Assembly: GCF_005780165.1 (NCBI RefSeq) | Contig: NZ_VAUV01000014.1 | Span: 1-64,000 of the forward strand | Origin: Phragmitibacter flavus | GTDB lineage: Bacteria > Verrucomicrobiota > Verrucomicrobiia > Verrucomicrobiales > Verrucomicrobiaceae | Direction of reading: 5' to 3' | Length of the DNA: 64,000 bases | Shown here: in pieces, positions 17,716 to 27,419 of the stretch | How the letters are laid out: each line of letters starts with the position of its first letter | Position numbering within the stretch: position 1 is the first letter of the stretch | The notes under the pieces: model-generated | Database searches by the model: none | What the model was told of the DNA's origin: nothing | The model's input: the letters and a program-made list of their open reading frames with translations, nothing else | Program-made: the position numbers and the translations under genes

Positions 17716-18672
17716 ATGAGCTTTGCGACGCCAATAGGAAGAATTTGGAGATTAGTGGCCTTAAGACGTCAACATTGTCTTCGCCACCTAGTGTGGTTCT
17801 GGCGTAGTCTGTTTCCACGCTGGCGTCGCGAACCGATTCATATTTGGTCAGTTGCATCAGGGTTGGGTGATGAAATAATGGTTTTGGGTGCGGCGCAGGG
17901 CCTCGTAAAGCAATTTCCTCAAGCTGATATCACGCTTCATGCACGACATATTAACGTGATAGGTGGAGGGCGAGGGGCAGTTAAGATTGTGGAATTCACT
18001 GAAGGCAATCTCCCGTCTGCGGGCATTGGGATTCGTTACCAGGCGAAACACCGGTTCCCAATCATTGAACAAATGGGAAGAGAACTGGGGGTTCGATTGT
18101 TAGAGTTTCCCATCCTCCTTGATGAGAAATATGTTGTTGAGCAGGATGTAGAAGTGGCAGATGACCGAATTGTTATTGTTGTTCAGACCTCTGCGAGCGC
18201 TTGGACGTTGAACAAACAGTGGATCGGGGAGAACTGGAAGTCGTTAATTGAGATGCTTCCGACAGAATGGGCTATTGTTGAGGTAGGGAATGAGAGTGTT
18301 TTGCGATCACCTCCCCGACATCCACGCTTTAGGACGATGGTGGGAGCTACGAGCATCAATGAATACGTTGCAACGATTAGGAGGGCTAGTCTATTTGTCG
18401 GTCCGGTATCCAGTGGGATGCATTTGGCCCACGCCTTTCAAATTCCCTCAGTTATCATCGTTGGTGGATACGAGCTGGGCAATCATCCCTACCCACTAGC
18501 GCATCAATTTGGAACTAAGGTGAAGTGTGCCCCGTGTTGGTTGCGCACTCCATGCCCCTATGATCGGCGCTGTCTTCGAGAGATTACACCCAAAATGGTC
18601 GTGGAGGAAATACATAAAATTTTGAAAAAAGGGAGTAACACCGCCTCCGGATTTGCAATGAAAGCAATTTGA
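17716..18672 (+). CDS. Glycosyltransferase family 9 (heptosyltransferase-like)
   Basis: A 318-residue protein with GT9 hallmarks: the N-terminal IWSVASGLGDEIMVLGAAQGL segment is the GDxxxxxP-like loop, and the C-terminal domain has AYDRxS-like SLFVGPVSSGMHLAHAFQIPSVIIVGG, corresponding to the FVGxDSGxxH ADP-heptose-binding region. A Cys-rich stretch CAPCWLRTPCPYDRRC follows, similar to the cysteines seen in many GT9 proteins. Donor specificity is unknown. It ends one base before the next gene. Confidence 0.82.
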   Translation: MSFATPIGRIWRLVALRRQHCLRHLVWFWRSLFPRWRREPIHIWSVASGLGDEIMVLGAAQGLVKQFPQADITLHARHINVIGGGRGAVKIVEFTEGNLPSAGIGIRYQAKHRFPIIEQMGRELGVRLLEFPILLDEKYVVEQDVEVADDRIVIVVQTSASAWTLNKQWIGENWKSLIEMLPTEWAIVEVGNESVLRSPPRHPRFRTMVGATSINEYVATIRRASLFVGPVSSGMHLAHAFQIPSVIIVGGYELGNHPYPLAHQFGTKVKCAPCWLRTPCPYDRRCLREITPKMVVEEIHKILKKGSNTASGFAMKAI

Positions 18673-18673
18673 C

Positions 18674-19396
18674 ATGTCAAAACTATTTAGCTATTTCCCG
18701 AAGCTTATATTAAAGCGGTTTAATCGAACGATTTGCTATTGTTCTTACCCCATCACCGGTTGCCATTTTAGAGACGATCTGCGTCTGGTCGTTGGGAAGG
18801 ACGATCCGACATGTTTTGATGTTGGAGCACACTGGGGTGAAACGATTCGAGAATATCAATCCATCTTTCCGGAGTGCATCATTCATTCGTTTGAGCCGGC
18901 TCGCGCGAATCTTGATGTATTGGCCAAGTTGCATCGACCTCCAAGCGTGCACGTTCATCCATTCGCGCTTGGCGATGAGAACGGCACCAGCGAGTTTACC
19001 CTATATGAAGAATCGGTTCTGAATTCGTTTTTGCAAATCGATGAAGCCGGGCCAAAAGCCTCGCATCAAAGCATCGGCACAGAGAAGGTAAAGGTTATGC
19101 GCCTGGATCAATTTGCTGAGGATGAAGGCGTGGCGCATATTGACCTTCTAAAGTTGGACACGCAGGGATTTGAATTAGCCGTTCTGCGGGGAGCAGATCG
19201 ACTTCTTTGTGACGGCAGGGTGAAAGCCATTCTGCTGGAACTTAATTTTGACGCTTTGTATCAAGGACAGTGTCGTGCGACTGAGGTGATGGATTTCCTC
19301 CAATCCAGAGGTTATCAATTGGTGGACTTTTATCAAAAGGCCAGGCGCGGTCACCCTTTGTCCTGGTGCAACGGCCTATTTGTCAGGGTTAAATGA
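18674..19396 (+). CDS. FkbM family methyltransferase
   Basis: A 240-residue FkbM methyltransferase. CFDVGAHWGETIREYQ is motif I, IHSFEPARANLDVL supplies the acidic residue, and IDLLKLDTQGFELAVLRGA is the FkbM signature followed by ILLELNF. It starts one base after the GT9 stop and overlaps the next GT2 gene by 4 bases (ATGA), so the three genes are a co-translated unit. Probable role: O-methylation of a sugar in the repeat unit. Confidence 0.87.
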   Translation: MSKLFSYFPKLILKRFNRTICYCSYPITGCHFRDDLRLVVGKDDPTCFDVGAHWGETIREYQSIFPECIIHSFEPARANLDVLAKLHRPPSVHVHPFALGDENGTSEFTLYEESVLNSFLQIDEAGPKASHQSIGTEKVKVMRLDQFAEDEGVAHIDLLKLDTQGFELAVLRGADRLLCDGRVKAILLELNFDALYQGQCRATEVMDFLQSRGYQLVDFYQKARRGHPLSWCNGLFVRVK

Positions 19397-20400
19397 ATCT
19401 CCCTATGAATAACGAGTCTATCGTTGAGATTAGAGTTCCCACTTACAGGCGGCCCGTCATGCTCGAAAGGGCTTTGCGGTCACTGCTCTTGCAGGACCAC
19501 ATTCACTGGCGGGCAGTGGTTCTGGATGATTCCGAGGGGCGTGAGGGTGAAGAGGTGGTGAAACGCCTTCATGATGAGCGGGTGGTTTACCAACCTAATT
19601 CTAGCAATCTGGGGAGAGTGCTCAATATCAACTATGCATTCAGAAAAGCTCCGTTCTTTGAGGATACCACCTATGCATGTGTTTTGGAAGACGACAATTG
19701 GTATGACCAGAGGCTTCTGAGTTCAAATGTTGAGGTCTTGAATGATGCCAAAGCTAGAATTCTTGTTAGAAATTACCGAATTATTGATCTTGATGAAGCA
19801 GGAATAGAAACAAACACCGGGCGTGAGCCCATGCGTGATTTGTATGGAGATGTTGGTCGCCGCCTTGAGTTGAAAGAGAGAATCGAAGAGTGCTTCTTCG
19901 GTTTCGGCCTAGGAAACTTGAGCTATTTTTGGTCGCTGAAAAGCAACTTGGATCTCTCAATGAGCGGAGAGTGTTATGATGTGCATGTGGCAGAAACAGG
20001 CCGGGCCCTCGCGCAAGAAGAAGATTATTGGTATGAGCCGGAGGTGCATTCAAACTTCACCCGGTTTGTGTGCAGGATGCGGACCGATTCGCCTGCGAAG
20101 CAGAATCAAATTACTGCCGAAAGATTGGCAAAACTGAGCCGGATCTATTTTACGCGTAAACTCCTAAGAATGTTAAGAGGGCATACGGCCATGAACCTCG
20201 AGGGGTTGCTAGCACAGGCAATTGAGAGACGTAAAAGCAGCGATCTTAAGGAGCGGTTGGCTGAATCGGCGTCGCTCAGATTTCTTTTGGGTTCTGGAGG
20301 AATTTATGAGTGGAAGCAAGCGGTCAAAACAGTGGCCCTGATAGCGTTGTATCATTGCCAGTATACGCTTCAAAAGAAACGCTCAAAAAGAATTTGTTGA
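19393..20400 (+). CDS. Glycosyltransferase family 2
   Basis: A 335-residue GT2-like enzyme. VEIRVPTYRRPVMLERALRS opens the GT-A domain, RAVVLDDSEGREGEEV is the nucleotide-binding turn, and CVLEDDNWYD holds the acidic metal site with a tryptophan. The C-terminal third is charged and lacks membrane segments. The ATGA overlap with the upstream FkbM gene indicates coupling. The sequence departs from typical GT2 after about residue 200, so substrate prediction is not possible. Confidence 0.83.
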   Translation: MNLPMNNESIVEIRVPTYRRPVMLERALRSLLLQDHIHWRAVVLDDSEGREGEEVVKRLHDERVVYQPNSSNLGRVLNINYAFRKAPFFEDTTYACVLEDDNWYDQRLLSSNVEVLNDAKARILVRNYRIIDLDEAGIETNTGREPMRDLYGDVGRRLELKERIEECFFGFGLGNLSYFWSLKSNLDLSMSGECYDVHVAETGRALAQEEDYWYEPEVHSNFTRFVCRMRTDSPAKQNQITAERLAKLSRIYFTRKLLRMLRGHTAMNLEGLLAQAIERRKSSDLKERLAESASLRFLLGSGGIYEWKQAVKTVALIALYHCQYTLQKKRSKRIC

Positions 20401-20508
20401 GTCCAATGACGATTAGTTGATTGCTCGGTCGACGCAGCATTTTTACGGAGTATATAGGGTGGAATACCCTGTGAAAAATCAGCCAGATTGATCTGGAATC
20501 TGTTGAAA

Positions 20509-21486
20509 ATGGAAGATAAAAAAACCCACAGTGAATTGAGTGTCTCAATCATTATCCCGGCATACAACTATGAAAATTTCATCGTCCGGGCGATTGAGTC
20601 TGCGCTTGGGCAGGATCATCCAGAAATAGAGGTGATTGTTGTTGATGACGGGTCGACAGATTCGACTGGCATGTTAGCGGCTAGGTTTGAACCGAAAGTC
20701 CGGTTGGTCAGCCAAAGAAATCAGGGTCTGGCTGGTGCCAGAAACGAAGGTATTGCTAGATCGAAAGGTGCATTCATCATTTTTTTGGATGCGGATGACT
20801 GGATGGAATCATTTGCTGTCAGTCAGATGGTCAAAAAGTTTGCTGAACTCCCGGCTGAATACGGGGTCGTCGCTTGCGAGAAAAATGTTATTGATCGAAC
20901 CGGCAAGGTGATCGTTGCGGGCGTTGCAGACAAAAAAGGCGAAGACGTGGAGGTTGTTTGGGAAGACCTAGTTCTTTCGAGGCCACACAAGCGGTTTCTG
21001 CCCTTCGCTTTAATCAAACGTGAGGTGTTTGAGAGGTCGGGGTTGTTTGATGTCTCGTATGGGCGACTTGGTAGTGAAGACAGGGAATTCTTCATCAGAG
21101 TTTCCCGCTCATATCGGATCTGCCGAATGAACGCACGGTTGCTAAATTATACGATTCATGGTTTGAACATGAGTGCAGATCCTAACCGGCAGTTGCCAGG
21201 CATGTTAAAATGCCTTCGGGCGGTGAAAGATTCAGATGTTCGACCGTGGCGAAATATTTTGTTTTGGTCGAAAGTGCACGCCTTTTTTCATTACCAGGCA
21301 TCCGGCATGTATCGCGACCTGCCTGACCACACGAAGGCTCTGAAACATATTGTAGCGAGCATTTTACGTTACCCCTTCCCACTAAGTCGGAAAACTTACA
21401 GTCTGCCACATGGAACAAGACTTCGTCGGTTGTGGGTGTGTGGAAGGGACTGCCTTTTAGGACTTTCGAATGCCGGATCCGTTTGA
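20509..21486 (+). CDS. Glycosyltransferase family 2
   Basis: A protein of about 325 residues with a textbook GT2 core: VSIIIPAYNYENFIVRAIES, EVIVVDDGSTDSTGML, AGARNEGIARSKGAFIIFLDADDWM (DxD) and LGSEDREFFIRVS (the catalytic E/D-D segment). A start at 20488 would add seven residues; 20509 is preferred because it lies closer to the conserved core. It is separated from the previous gene by about 108 bases. It should transfer one sugar from a nucleotide donor. Confidence 0.9.
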   Translation: MEDKKTHSELSVSIIIPAYNYENFIVRAIESALGQDHPEIEVIVVDDGSTDSTGMLAARFEPKVRLVSQRNQGLAGARNEGIARSKGAFIIFLDADDWMESFAVSQMVKKFAELPAEYGVVACEKNVIDRTGKVIVAGVADKKGEDVEVVWEDLVLSRPHKRFLPFALIKREVFERSGLFDVSYGRLGSEDREFFIRVSRSYRICRMNARLLNYTIHGLNMSADPNRQLPGMLKCLRAVKDSDVRPWRNILFWSKVHAFFHYQASGMYRDLPDHTKALKHIVASILRYPFPLSRKTYSLPHGTRLRRLWVCGRDCLLGLSNAGSV

Positions 21487-21531
21487 TGTCTGACCTCGAA
21501 CGATTAATGCTTAAAGATAGCCCCTGAGGCC

Positions 21532-22338
21532 ATGAAACGAGGAATCATTTATGTTGCCACCGGCAGCAAGCATTTATCTGAGGCGCTAAAATCGGCGGCT
21601 TCGGTTCGCTCGGTCATGCCGTCAATCCCCATGTCAATTTGGACGGATCAAAACCTTGATTCTTCGCACCTCTTTGATCAGGTCTTCCCTGCGCCATCTG
21701 ACGAACTCGGGAGAGTCGCAAAGATGAGGGCGATGGCCAACTCCCCTTATGAAGAGACCTTGTTTTTGGATTCGGATACTTTCATGTGCAGTTCATGCGA
21801 GGATATCTTCTGGCCCCTGAAAAAATACGACATTGCAATCTCCCATGAGGTTTACCGCAACGAGTATGCTTTTGAGGAATTTCCTGAGGCATTTCCTGCG
21901 TTAAATACCGGGGTAGTAGTGTATAACAACAATGAAAAGACCCGGGCATTCTTCCGGGAGTGGGAGAGCAATTACATGACGACATTCCGGCACAAGAGGA
22001 AGGTGGATCAACCTGCCTTTAGATACACCCTCTTCCACAGCGACTTGATGCACTACATTTTGCCCCATGAGTATAATTTCCGCACAAATTATCCAGTAGT
22101 ATTGGGAGGATTCGCGGTAGCCAAGATAATTCATGATCGTAGCCGGAATGTCGAGGAGTTAGGGAAGTTGTTTGGGCATGACACTGGACATCCACCAGTC
22201 TATTTCGGCCCTGTAACCATAAAGTATTTCGGTGCTTGGATTTTCCATCGACTGAAGACGGTCGCAGTGCGAATGAATGACCTGGGTTACGAAGGTATTT
22301 GGGATGCAATCATTCGAAGGCTGCGGCGATTGACCTAA
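21532..22338 (+). CDS. Nucleotide-diphospho-sugar transferase, GT8/GT77-like
   Basis: A 268-residue protein with a GT-A-type fold different from the neighbouring GT2 enzymes. GIIYVATGSKHLSEALKSAA is the N-terminal strand-helix, TLFLDSDTFM holds the DxD motif, and PALNTGVVVYNNNEKTRAFFREW matches the FNSGV-type segment of GT8/GT77-like transferases. It probably adds a hexose to the glycan. The family choice between GT8 and GT77 cannot be settled by eye. Confidence 0.78.
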   Translation: MKRGIIYVATGSKHLSEALKSAASVRSVMPSIPMSIWTDQNLDSSHLFDQVFPAPSDELGRVAKMRAMANSPYEETLFLDSDTFMCSSCEDIFWPLKKYDIAISHEVYRNEYAFEEFPEAFPALNTGVVVYNNNEKTRAFFREWESNYMTTFRHKRKVDQPAFRYTLFHSDLMHYILPHEYNFRTNYPVVLGGFAVAKIIHDRSRNVEELGKLFGHDTGHPPVYFGPVTIKYFGAWIFHRLKTVAVRMNDLGYEGIWDAIIRRLRRLT

Positions 22339-22634
22339 AATGAATTTGTGCGTTTTTGTCAAGGGTCGAAGCACGTGCGTTGAGAGTGAAGGTAGATAAA
22401 TATCAAATTAGAACATTCGCACTTCACAGTTTTCGATGCAGTTTTTGAAAACGTCGTGTCTGAATAAAAGGTGCGTAGTGGTTGTGAATTCTATATCCAT
22501 TGTAGGTCTCAGTCCAATTTATCGCCTCGCATGGATACGGGGTGCCGATTCGATTTGGAAAGGGCACTGGCATCTAAGATCTACTTATCTCTCCAATTGG
22601 GAGCATTCTTGGACTACTTAGCACCAAAAATCTT
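22339..22634. other. Intergenic region without a supported gene
   Basis: A 296-base AT-rich gap between the GT8/GT77-like gene and a methyltransferase. Short frames are present, one of which encodes a hydrophobic stretch (SLQLGAFLDYLAPKIFW) just before the next gene, but none has a recognised domain or a convincing ribosome-binding site. It may hold a promoter or the remains of a deleted gene. Confidence 0.4.
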
Positions 22635-23471
22635 TTGGATTATATGGTTGGATTCATTTGGCGACACTTCAAACCCTTCTTAGACCGCCTAAACCCGGCT
22701 ATCAGCCAGTCTATGTTCTCGTTTCGCCTTTACTGGCGTTGTCGAAAAAGATATGGAGCTTTTCAAGAGCGGGTGAAGCCATTGCTTTTTGGAACGGAGA
22801 GGCCTCGTGTGTTGAGTGGCCCGTTTAAAGGGATGGCCTACCTTGATGAGATTGGGTTTTGCGGTCCCATAGTTCCCAAATGGCTGGGAAGCTATGAATC
22901 GGAGTTGCATCATGTTTGGGAGGAAATTTTTGCCGATCCTCCAGACCTTGTGATCGACGTGGGCTCTGCCGAGGGATACTACTCCGTCCTGTTGGGTTCA
23001 AAGTTGACTAAATCTGTGATCTATTCGTTCGATATTGATCCACTTGCTACTCGAGCGCAACGGCGTTTAGTGGATTTGCATAAAGTTGGGAATGTGATTC
23101 AGAGGAAGCTCTGTGACCACACAGTTCTTAACCAATTGCTTGAGGATGAGGATTCCAGAGGGTTAATCATTTGTGACATTGAGGGGGGAGAGTGGGACCT
23201 AATCAACCCGGTCCAATGTCGAAGTCTTCTTAGGGCCAACTGCGTGATCGAAATGCATGAGCGTAAAGGTGTCGATTTTGGAGATGATCTGAAGGCAATG
23301 ATCGAACGATTTGCGAGAACGCATTCGCATGAATTTTTAGAAGTTGGCAAGAGAGCCGCAGAGGATTACGGGTCCGTCGCAAGCAGTCTTACAGAAGCTG
23401 ATTTATTGACAGCCCTTGATGAGGACAGGAACGCTTCCAGAGGATGGCTGGTTTTGAGGAAACTTCGCTGA
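22635..23471 (+). CDS. FkbM-like SAM-dependent methyltransferase
   Basis: A 278-residue protein. LVIDVGSAEGYYSVLLGSKL is methyltransferase motif I, SFDIDPLATRAQRR contains the acidic residue, and GLIICDIEGGEWDLINP is an FkbM-like signature. The first 75 residues are basic and partly hydrophobic. The frame begins with TTG at 22635; ATG codons at 22644 and 22713 are alternative starts, and none has a clear ribosome-binding site. Likely to methylate a sugar in the same polymer as its neighbours. Confidence 0.78.
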   Translation: MDYMVGFIWRHFKPFLDRLNPAISQSMFSFRLYWRCRKRYGAFQERVKPLLFGTERPRVLSGPFKGMAYLDEIGFCGPIVPKWLGSYESELHHVWEEIFADPPDLVIDVGSAEGYYSVLLGSKLTKSVIYSFDIDPLATRAQRRLVDLHKVGNVIQRKLCDHTVLNQLLEDEDSRGLIICDIEGGEWDLINPVQCRSLLRANCVIEMHERKGVDFGDDLKAMIERFARTHSHEFLEVGKRAAEDYGSVASSLTEADLLTALDEDRNASRGWLVLRKLR

Positions 23472-23676
23472 CGTCTGAAGTGAGTGGGGCTTGGGGTCCA
23501 AAAAGTAGTTGATACTTGTGAAAAATTGCGGTTGGCTTTGACCTGGTGCTTGTAGTCGAGTAGACAAATAAAGCGAAAATTCCTCACCCAGGAGATTCAG
23601 TAGAGTTAGAGTAGATCACCCACATTTACTCCATATGTGCTTAAATACATTGCGTCGCCCATCTAAGTATCGCGAT

Positions 23677-24345
23677 ATGCCTCGCGGGAGTATTGTTCGA
23701 TTAATTAAATGGACAATACCGAGGCGATTTTATGAGACTTTAGCACTGTTGCGCAGACGATCTTTAGTGCCTGAATTCACTGTTGAGGGTAAATTTATTT
23801 CTTCTGATCTTGGTGCAAAGCTTGAGCATACCAGCGTGACATCGGCGCAAGTCGAATTGTTGCTTGAAGCGGTTCGTGAATCAAATGAGTTGGGTGGTCC
23901 GATTATTGAAATCGGTAGTTTCAGGGGGGTCACCACTCGTTCGTTGGCTTTGGTGGCTGGGTTACATAGGGAAGTAGTTGCAGTGGATCCGTATCTTGGT
24001 GAAGGGGGGCATGAGAAAGACTTTTGCTTGTTTCGGCAGCATACCTCGAATTTGAGGAATGTGCGCCATATCAGGGCGGCTTCCGATCAAGCGTTCAGAA
24101 TTTGGAACGGTGCGCCGATAAGCCTGGTGTTTATAGATGCCATGCATGAATATTTGCATGCGCTCTACGATTTTGAGGCATGGGGCAGTTTGGTTCAACC
24201 GGGTGGGTTTGTCGCCTTTCACGATGTAGATTTGTTTTCGGGGGTAAATTTCCTATGTCAGCATATTTTGGCGAGTCGCCCGGAGTGGAGACCGTGGGCG
24301 TATGCTCCGAACATTGCGATTTTTGAGCGTCGTGTTGTATCGTGA
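23677..24345 (+). CDS. Class I SAM-dependent methyltransferase (Methyltransf_24-like)
   Basis: A protein of about 222 residues. IIEIGSFRGVTTRSLALVAG is motif I, VVAVDPYLGEGG holds the acidic strand-2 residue and SLVFIDAMHEYLHALYDFEAW is the D-x-x-H-x-Y motif of the Methyltransf_24 (cephalosporin hydroxylase/ macrocin O-methyltransferase-like) group, followed by PGGFVAFHDV. An ATG at 23635 would add 14 residues. The D/H pair suggests a metal-assisted O-methyltransferase. It precedes a GT4-like gene. Confidence 0.83.
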   Translation: MPRGSIVRLIKWTIPRRFYETLALLRRRSLVPEFTVEGKFISSDLGAKLEHTSVTSAQVELLLEAVRESNELGGPIIEIGSFRGVTTRSLALVAGLHREVVAVDPYLGEGGHEKDFCLFRQHTSNLRNVRHIRAASDQAFRIWNGAPISLVFIDAMHEYLHALYDFEAWGSLVQPGGFVAFHDVDLFSGVNFLCQHILASRPEWRPWAYAPNIAIFERRVVS

Positions 24346-24392
24346 CCTTGATGGTTTACATTTGGTGGCAGGCTCGGTAGGCGCTTGATGAT

Positions 24393-25769
24393 ATGAGTGA
24401 TAAGAAATACGGTCGGAGAAAGCTGCGAGAATTGAAGCTCCGCTTTTCTGACAGCATTAAGCATTCTGCCATGTTGCGTGCTTTGGCTGGGAGTGTCTGT
24501 GCAGTTTGGGGGTGCTTTTCTGGGAATGTGGAGTCCCGGTTGTGGCGGTATGTGCGAGGGCTCGAGATTGCATCCCCGTATGGAATTTGGCTGCCAGTGA
24601 AGCAATGGTTGCGAATGTGCCGTGGTTTCGACAACCCCGAGGTTTGGGCAAGCATTGTAAGACGCAGTGGCCGTTATGAGGGTGTTTTGAGCAAGGACCC
24701 CGGTTTGACGCGAAGTATTGTGTTGAAGTCACCTTCCTCGCGAGAGGAGAGAGGGGTGTTGCTGATGTATTTCGAGTATAATTTGGCGCGGATGCTTTTG
24801 GGTCTTGGTGATTTGGAACTTAAGAAACTGCAGCAAAGCTATCATCTGGTCTTTGCCAGTAGTTGGTCGCCGACGGATTACGCGCTGTTGTGTCTTGCGG
24901 GGGCAAAGTTGACGGAGTCACTGTTTGTCCAGGTGAGCAATCATCAGGAGGAGTGGCAGGTGAAAGAATTGCATCCAAATCTGATCAGCACCGGTTTGTT
25001 GCCGTGCGACTGGATTAATCCCGAAGTGTTTACGCCAAAAAAATTTGAGGAGCGTGAGACGGATATAATTATGGTGGCCAACTGGGGTGAATTTAAAAGG
25101 CACTGGGAATTTTTCAAGGCGCTAGGGGAGTTGCCAGATCATCTTTCTGTCGTGCTGATCGGGCAGAAGGAAGGGGGACGGGACATGGGTTACATCCAGC
25201 GGCTTGCTCAGTTTTATGGTGTCCGGCAGAGGCTTAGCTTTTATGAGTCACTGGGAATTAATGAGGTATCGAATCATTTGTGCAATGCCAAAGTGGCGCT
25301 CATTTTTAGTCGCCGGGAAGGAGGGTGTGTAGCTGCGGTGGAAGCGCTATTTGCTGGTTGCGCGCTGGGCATGAGGGCGGATGCGCACGTGGGATCTGCA
25401 GCGCACATCAATAGGCGCACGGGATTGTTGTTGAGACCGGGCCATTTGGGCGGCGATCTATTGCGATTGCTTGAGTTGGCGCCTGAGTTGGAGCCGAGGG
25501 AGTGGGCTGTGGAATCAATTACGCATGAAATTACCAGAGCCCGGCTAAATGAAACGGTGAGGAATTCTGAAATTTCTGCCGGGCGTCCGTGGACCCATGA
25601 TTTGGCGCAGATTGAATGGCGTCCGTATGCGAGCTATTCCCGAGTGGTGGATCAAGAGCGGTTTTTGCCTGATTACGAATTTTTGAATGAGGTTGACCCG
25701 GCAGTCTTTGGGGGTCTACTGGAGCAGTTCGGCGGTCGGCGTTCGGTTGCCGTCGCTAAGGCAGGCTGA
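24393..25769 (+). CDS. Glycosyltransferase, GT4-like
   Basis: A 458-residue protein. The C-terminal half resembles a GT-B donor domain: DIIMVANWGEFKRHWEFFKAL, VVLIGQKEGGRD, and FSRREGGCVAAVEALFAGCALGM, which holds the E-x7-E motif. The N-terminal half is not recognisable apart from a short stretch YHLVFASSWSPTDYALL that may be the acceptor domain. It is longer than the other GT4 proteins here. It lies between a methyltransferase and the ligase/polymerase gene. Confidence 0.75.
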   Translation: MSDKKYGRRKLRELKLRFSDSIKHSAMLRALAGSVCAVWGCFSGNVESRLWRYVRGLEIASPYGIWLPVKQWLRMCRGFDNPEVWASIVRRSGRYEGVLSKDPGLTRSIVLKSPSSREERGVLLMYFEYNLARMLLGLGDLELKKLQQSYHLVFASSWSPTDYALLCLAGAKLTESLFVQVSNHQEEWQVKELHPNLISTGLLPCDWINPEVFTPKKFEERETDIIMVANWGEFKRHWEFFKALGELPDHLSVVLIGQKEGGRDMGYIQRLAQFYGVRQRLSFYESLGINEVSNHLCNAKVALIFSRREGGCVAAVEALFAGCALGMRADAHVGSAAHINRRTGLLLRPGHLGGDLLRLLELAPELEPREWAVESITHEITRARLNETVRNSEISAGRPWTHDLAQIEWRPYASYSRVVDQERFLPDYEFLNEVDPAVFGGLLEQFGGRRSVAVAKAG

Positions 25770-25802
25770 TTATTTTTTGAGGAAGACATTTTAAAATTCC
25801 AT

Positions 25803-27233
25803 ATGGCCTATCGGTTTGCACTGTTTTTCCTCTTTCTTTGGTATGTTCGTCCACAGGATTGGTTTCCGGGGTTGATCGGAGTGAACATCATCCGACCGGT
25901 GATGCTGATCTGGGTGGCGTTGCTTTTGTTTGGTGACATGCGCTCGCGGACGCCGCTGAGGGGCATTCTCAAAACGCCGCATGACTGGCTTGTGCTGGCG
26001 TATTTTCTCTATGTGGTTTTTACGGCTCCGGCGGGGGTGAGCGTCTTTTCTGGTTTCTTTCCATTGGTAGTGTTTTATGGATTGACGGTCCAGTCACTGT
26101 CATCTTGGGACAAGGTGCTGGGCTACCTAAAATGGTGGAACTGGATGTTGCTGGCTCTGGCGCTGATGGGGGTGTTGAGTCTCTATGGATTGGACATCAC
26201 TGGTGGGAAGCCTATAACGGACTCCATGCAAGGCCGATTGAGTTTGGGAACTTGGATGCATAACAACCCCAATGCGCTTGGTCACTCAGTAGTGGCGGCC
26301 ATTCCATTGAGCTACGTTCTTTGGTTTTGGAGGGGGAGTTTGTTTCAACGTGCGGTGATGTTTCCAGCGTTCATGATCCTGGCTGGTATGTGTGCGTGGG
26401 AGACCCAGTCCAAGGGATCTTATGTGGTGGGGGGGATGCTGACGGTGTTGATTTTCGTTATTGGGCGCCCCAAATTTGTGCAAATAGGGGCGATCGCTAT
26501 GGCGGCGGTGCTGGGGGTTGGGGCGCTGAGCTTTTTGCCAAGAATGGAGCAGATGGGCAATTTGCGAGCTGATGAGGGGGTGTTGGGTAGGTTGATGGCT
26601 TGGGAGCAGGCAAGGCAGGCTACGAAGGATCACGCCACAGGAGTTGGTTGGAAGCAGTTTATTGCATTCATACCGTGGGTTGCGGAGGGAAATCGACCGG
26701 TCATCGTAGCAAAGGCTACGCATTCCAGTTACGTGCAGGTGGCGGCGGATTTGGGGATTTACGGATTGTTTCTCTATTTAGCGGCACAGTTGGTGGCGCT
26801 GCGCACCCTTTTGGTGCTGCGACCGCGAGACGAAGAGCAGGAGCGATGTCGACGTGCGTTGATTTTGCTGATTGCAGCCAATATGATCTCAGGCTGGATG
26901 ATCAATCGGCAATATCACACGGAATATTTTTTGATGATTGCCGTCGCTGCGGCGATACATCGGCTCACAGTAGCAGAAGAGCTGACCAAGGCCGAAGAGG
27001 CCAAAGCTGAGGCTGCCAGGCTAGAAGAGGCAAAATTCTTGGATAAGGCACCAGTCGCCCAGTTAACGCCGGTTCTTATATTTCAGGCGAGCGGGCCTGG
27101 GCTGGTCAAATCGGATTCAGTCCCTCAGATTAAGAAGTTTTGGAATCGTTTTGGGTGGTTGGACCTCATGGTCGCGGGTAGTGCAACTTGGCTTACCATC
27201 TGGATCTGGGACTACATCATGGCAAACCTATAG
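25803..27233 (+). CDS. O-antigen ligase/polymerase family membrane protein
   Basis: A 476-residue protein with about ten membrane segments in its first 390 residues. A large loop around THSSYVQVAADLGIYGLFLYL is the conserved Wzy_C/WaaL signature, and GTWMHNNPNALGHSVV is a second typical segment. It either polymerises repeat units or ligates the glycan to an acceptor in the periplasm. Unusual for the family, a charged Glu/Ala/Lys-rich coiled-coil-like stretch (about residues 392-415) and one further membrane segment (about 455-473) follow the core. The window contains no other Wzy candidate. Confidence 0.85.
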   Translation: MAYRFALFFLFLWYVRPQDWFPGLIGVNIIRPVMLIWVALLLFGDMRSRTPLRGILKTPHDWLVLAYFLYVVFTAPAGVSVFSGFFPLVVFYGLTVQSLSSWDKVLGYLKWWNWMLLALALMGVLSLYGLDITGGKPITDSMQGRLSLGTWMHNNPNALGHSVVAAIPLSYVLWFWRGSLFQRAVMFPAFMILAGMCAWETQSKGSYVVGGMLTVLIFVIGRPKFVQIGAIAMAAVLGVGALSFLPRMEQMGNLRADEGVLGRLMAWEQARQATKDHATGVGWKQFIAFIPWVAEGNRPVIVAKATHSSYVQVAADLGIYGLFLYLAAQLVALRTLLVLRPRDEEQERCRRALILLIAANMISGWMINRQYHTEYFLMIAVAAAIHRLTVAEELTKAEEAKAEAARLEEAKFLDKAPVAQLTPVLIFQASGPGLVKSDSVPQIKKFWNRFGWLDLMVAGSATWLTIWIWDYIMANL

Positions 27234-27419
27234 GGTTCTCTTATTCGGAGGGAGCGGGGATACCCTGGCGTATTTGCTCGGACGCAGTGACAAATAGAAG
27301 GTGTTTGTCGTTGCGAATTGGAGACTAGAGGCGACACTCCCACGGATTTCCAGTTGAAATAATGAAAGTTTCTCATCATAGAAAAACGAAAACCAGGTAA
27401 GAATTTTACTGCTGAATTT

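Noticed and set aside
22436-22683. Short hydrophobic frames before the methyltransferase at 22635
   Set aside because: No start signals or domain; part of the intergenic gap.
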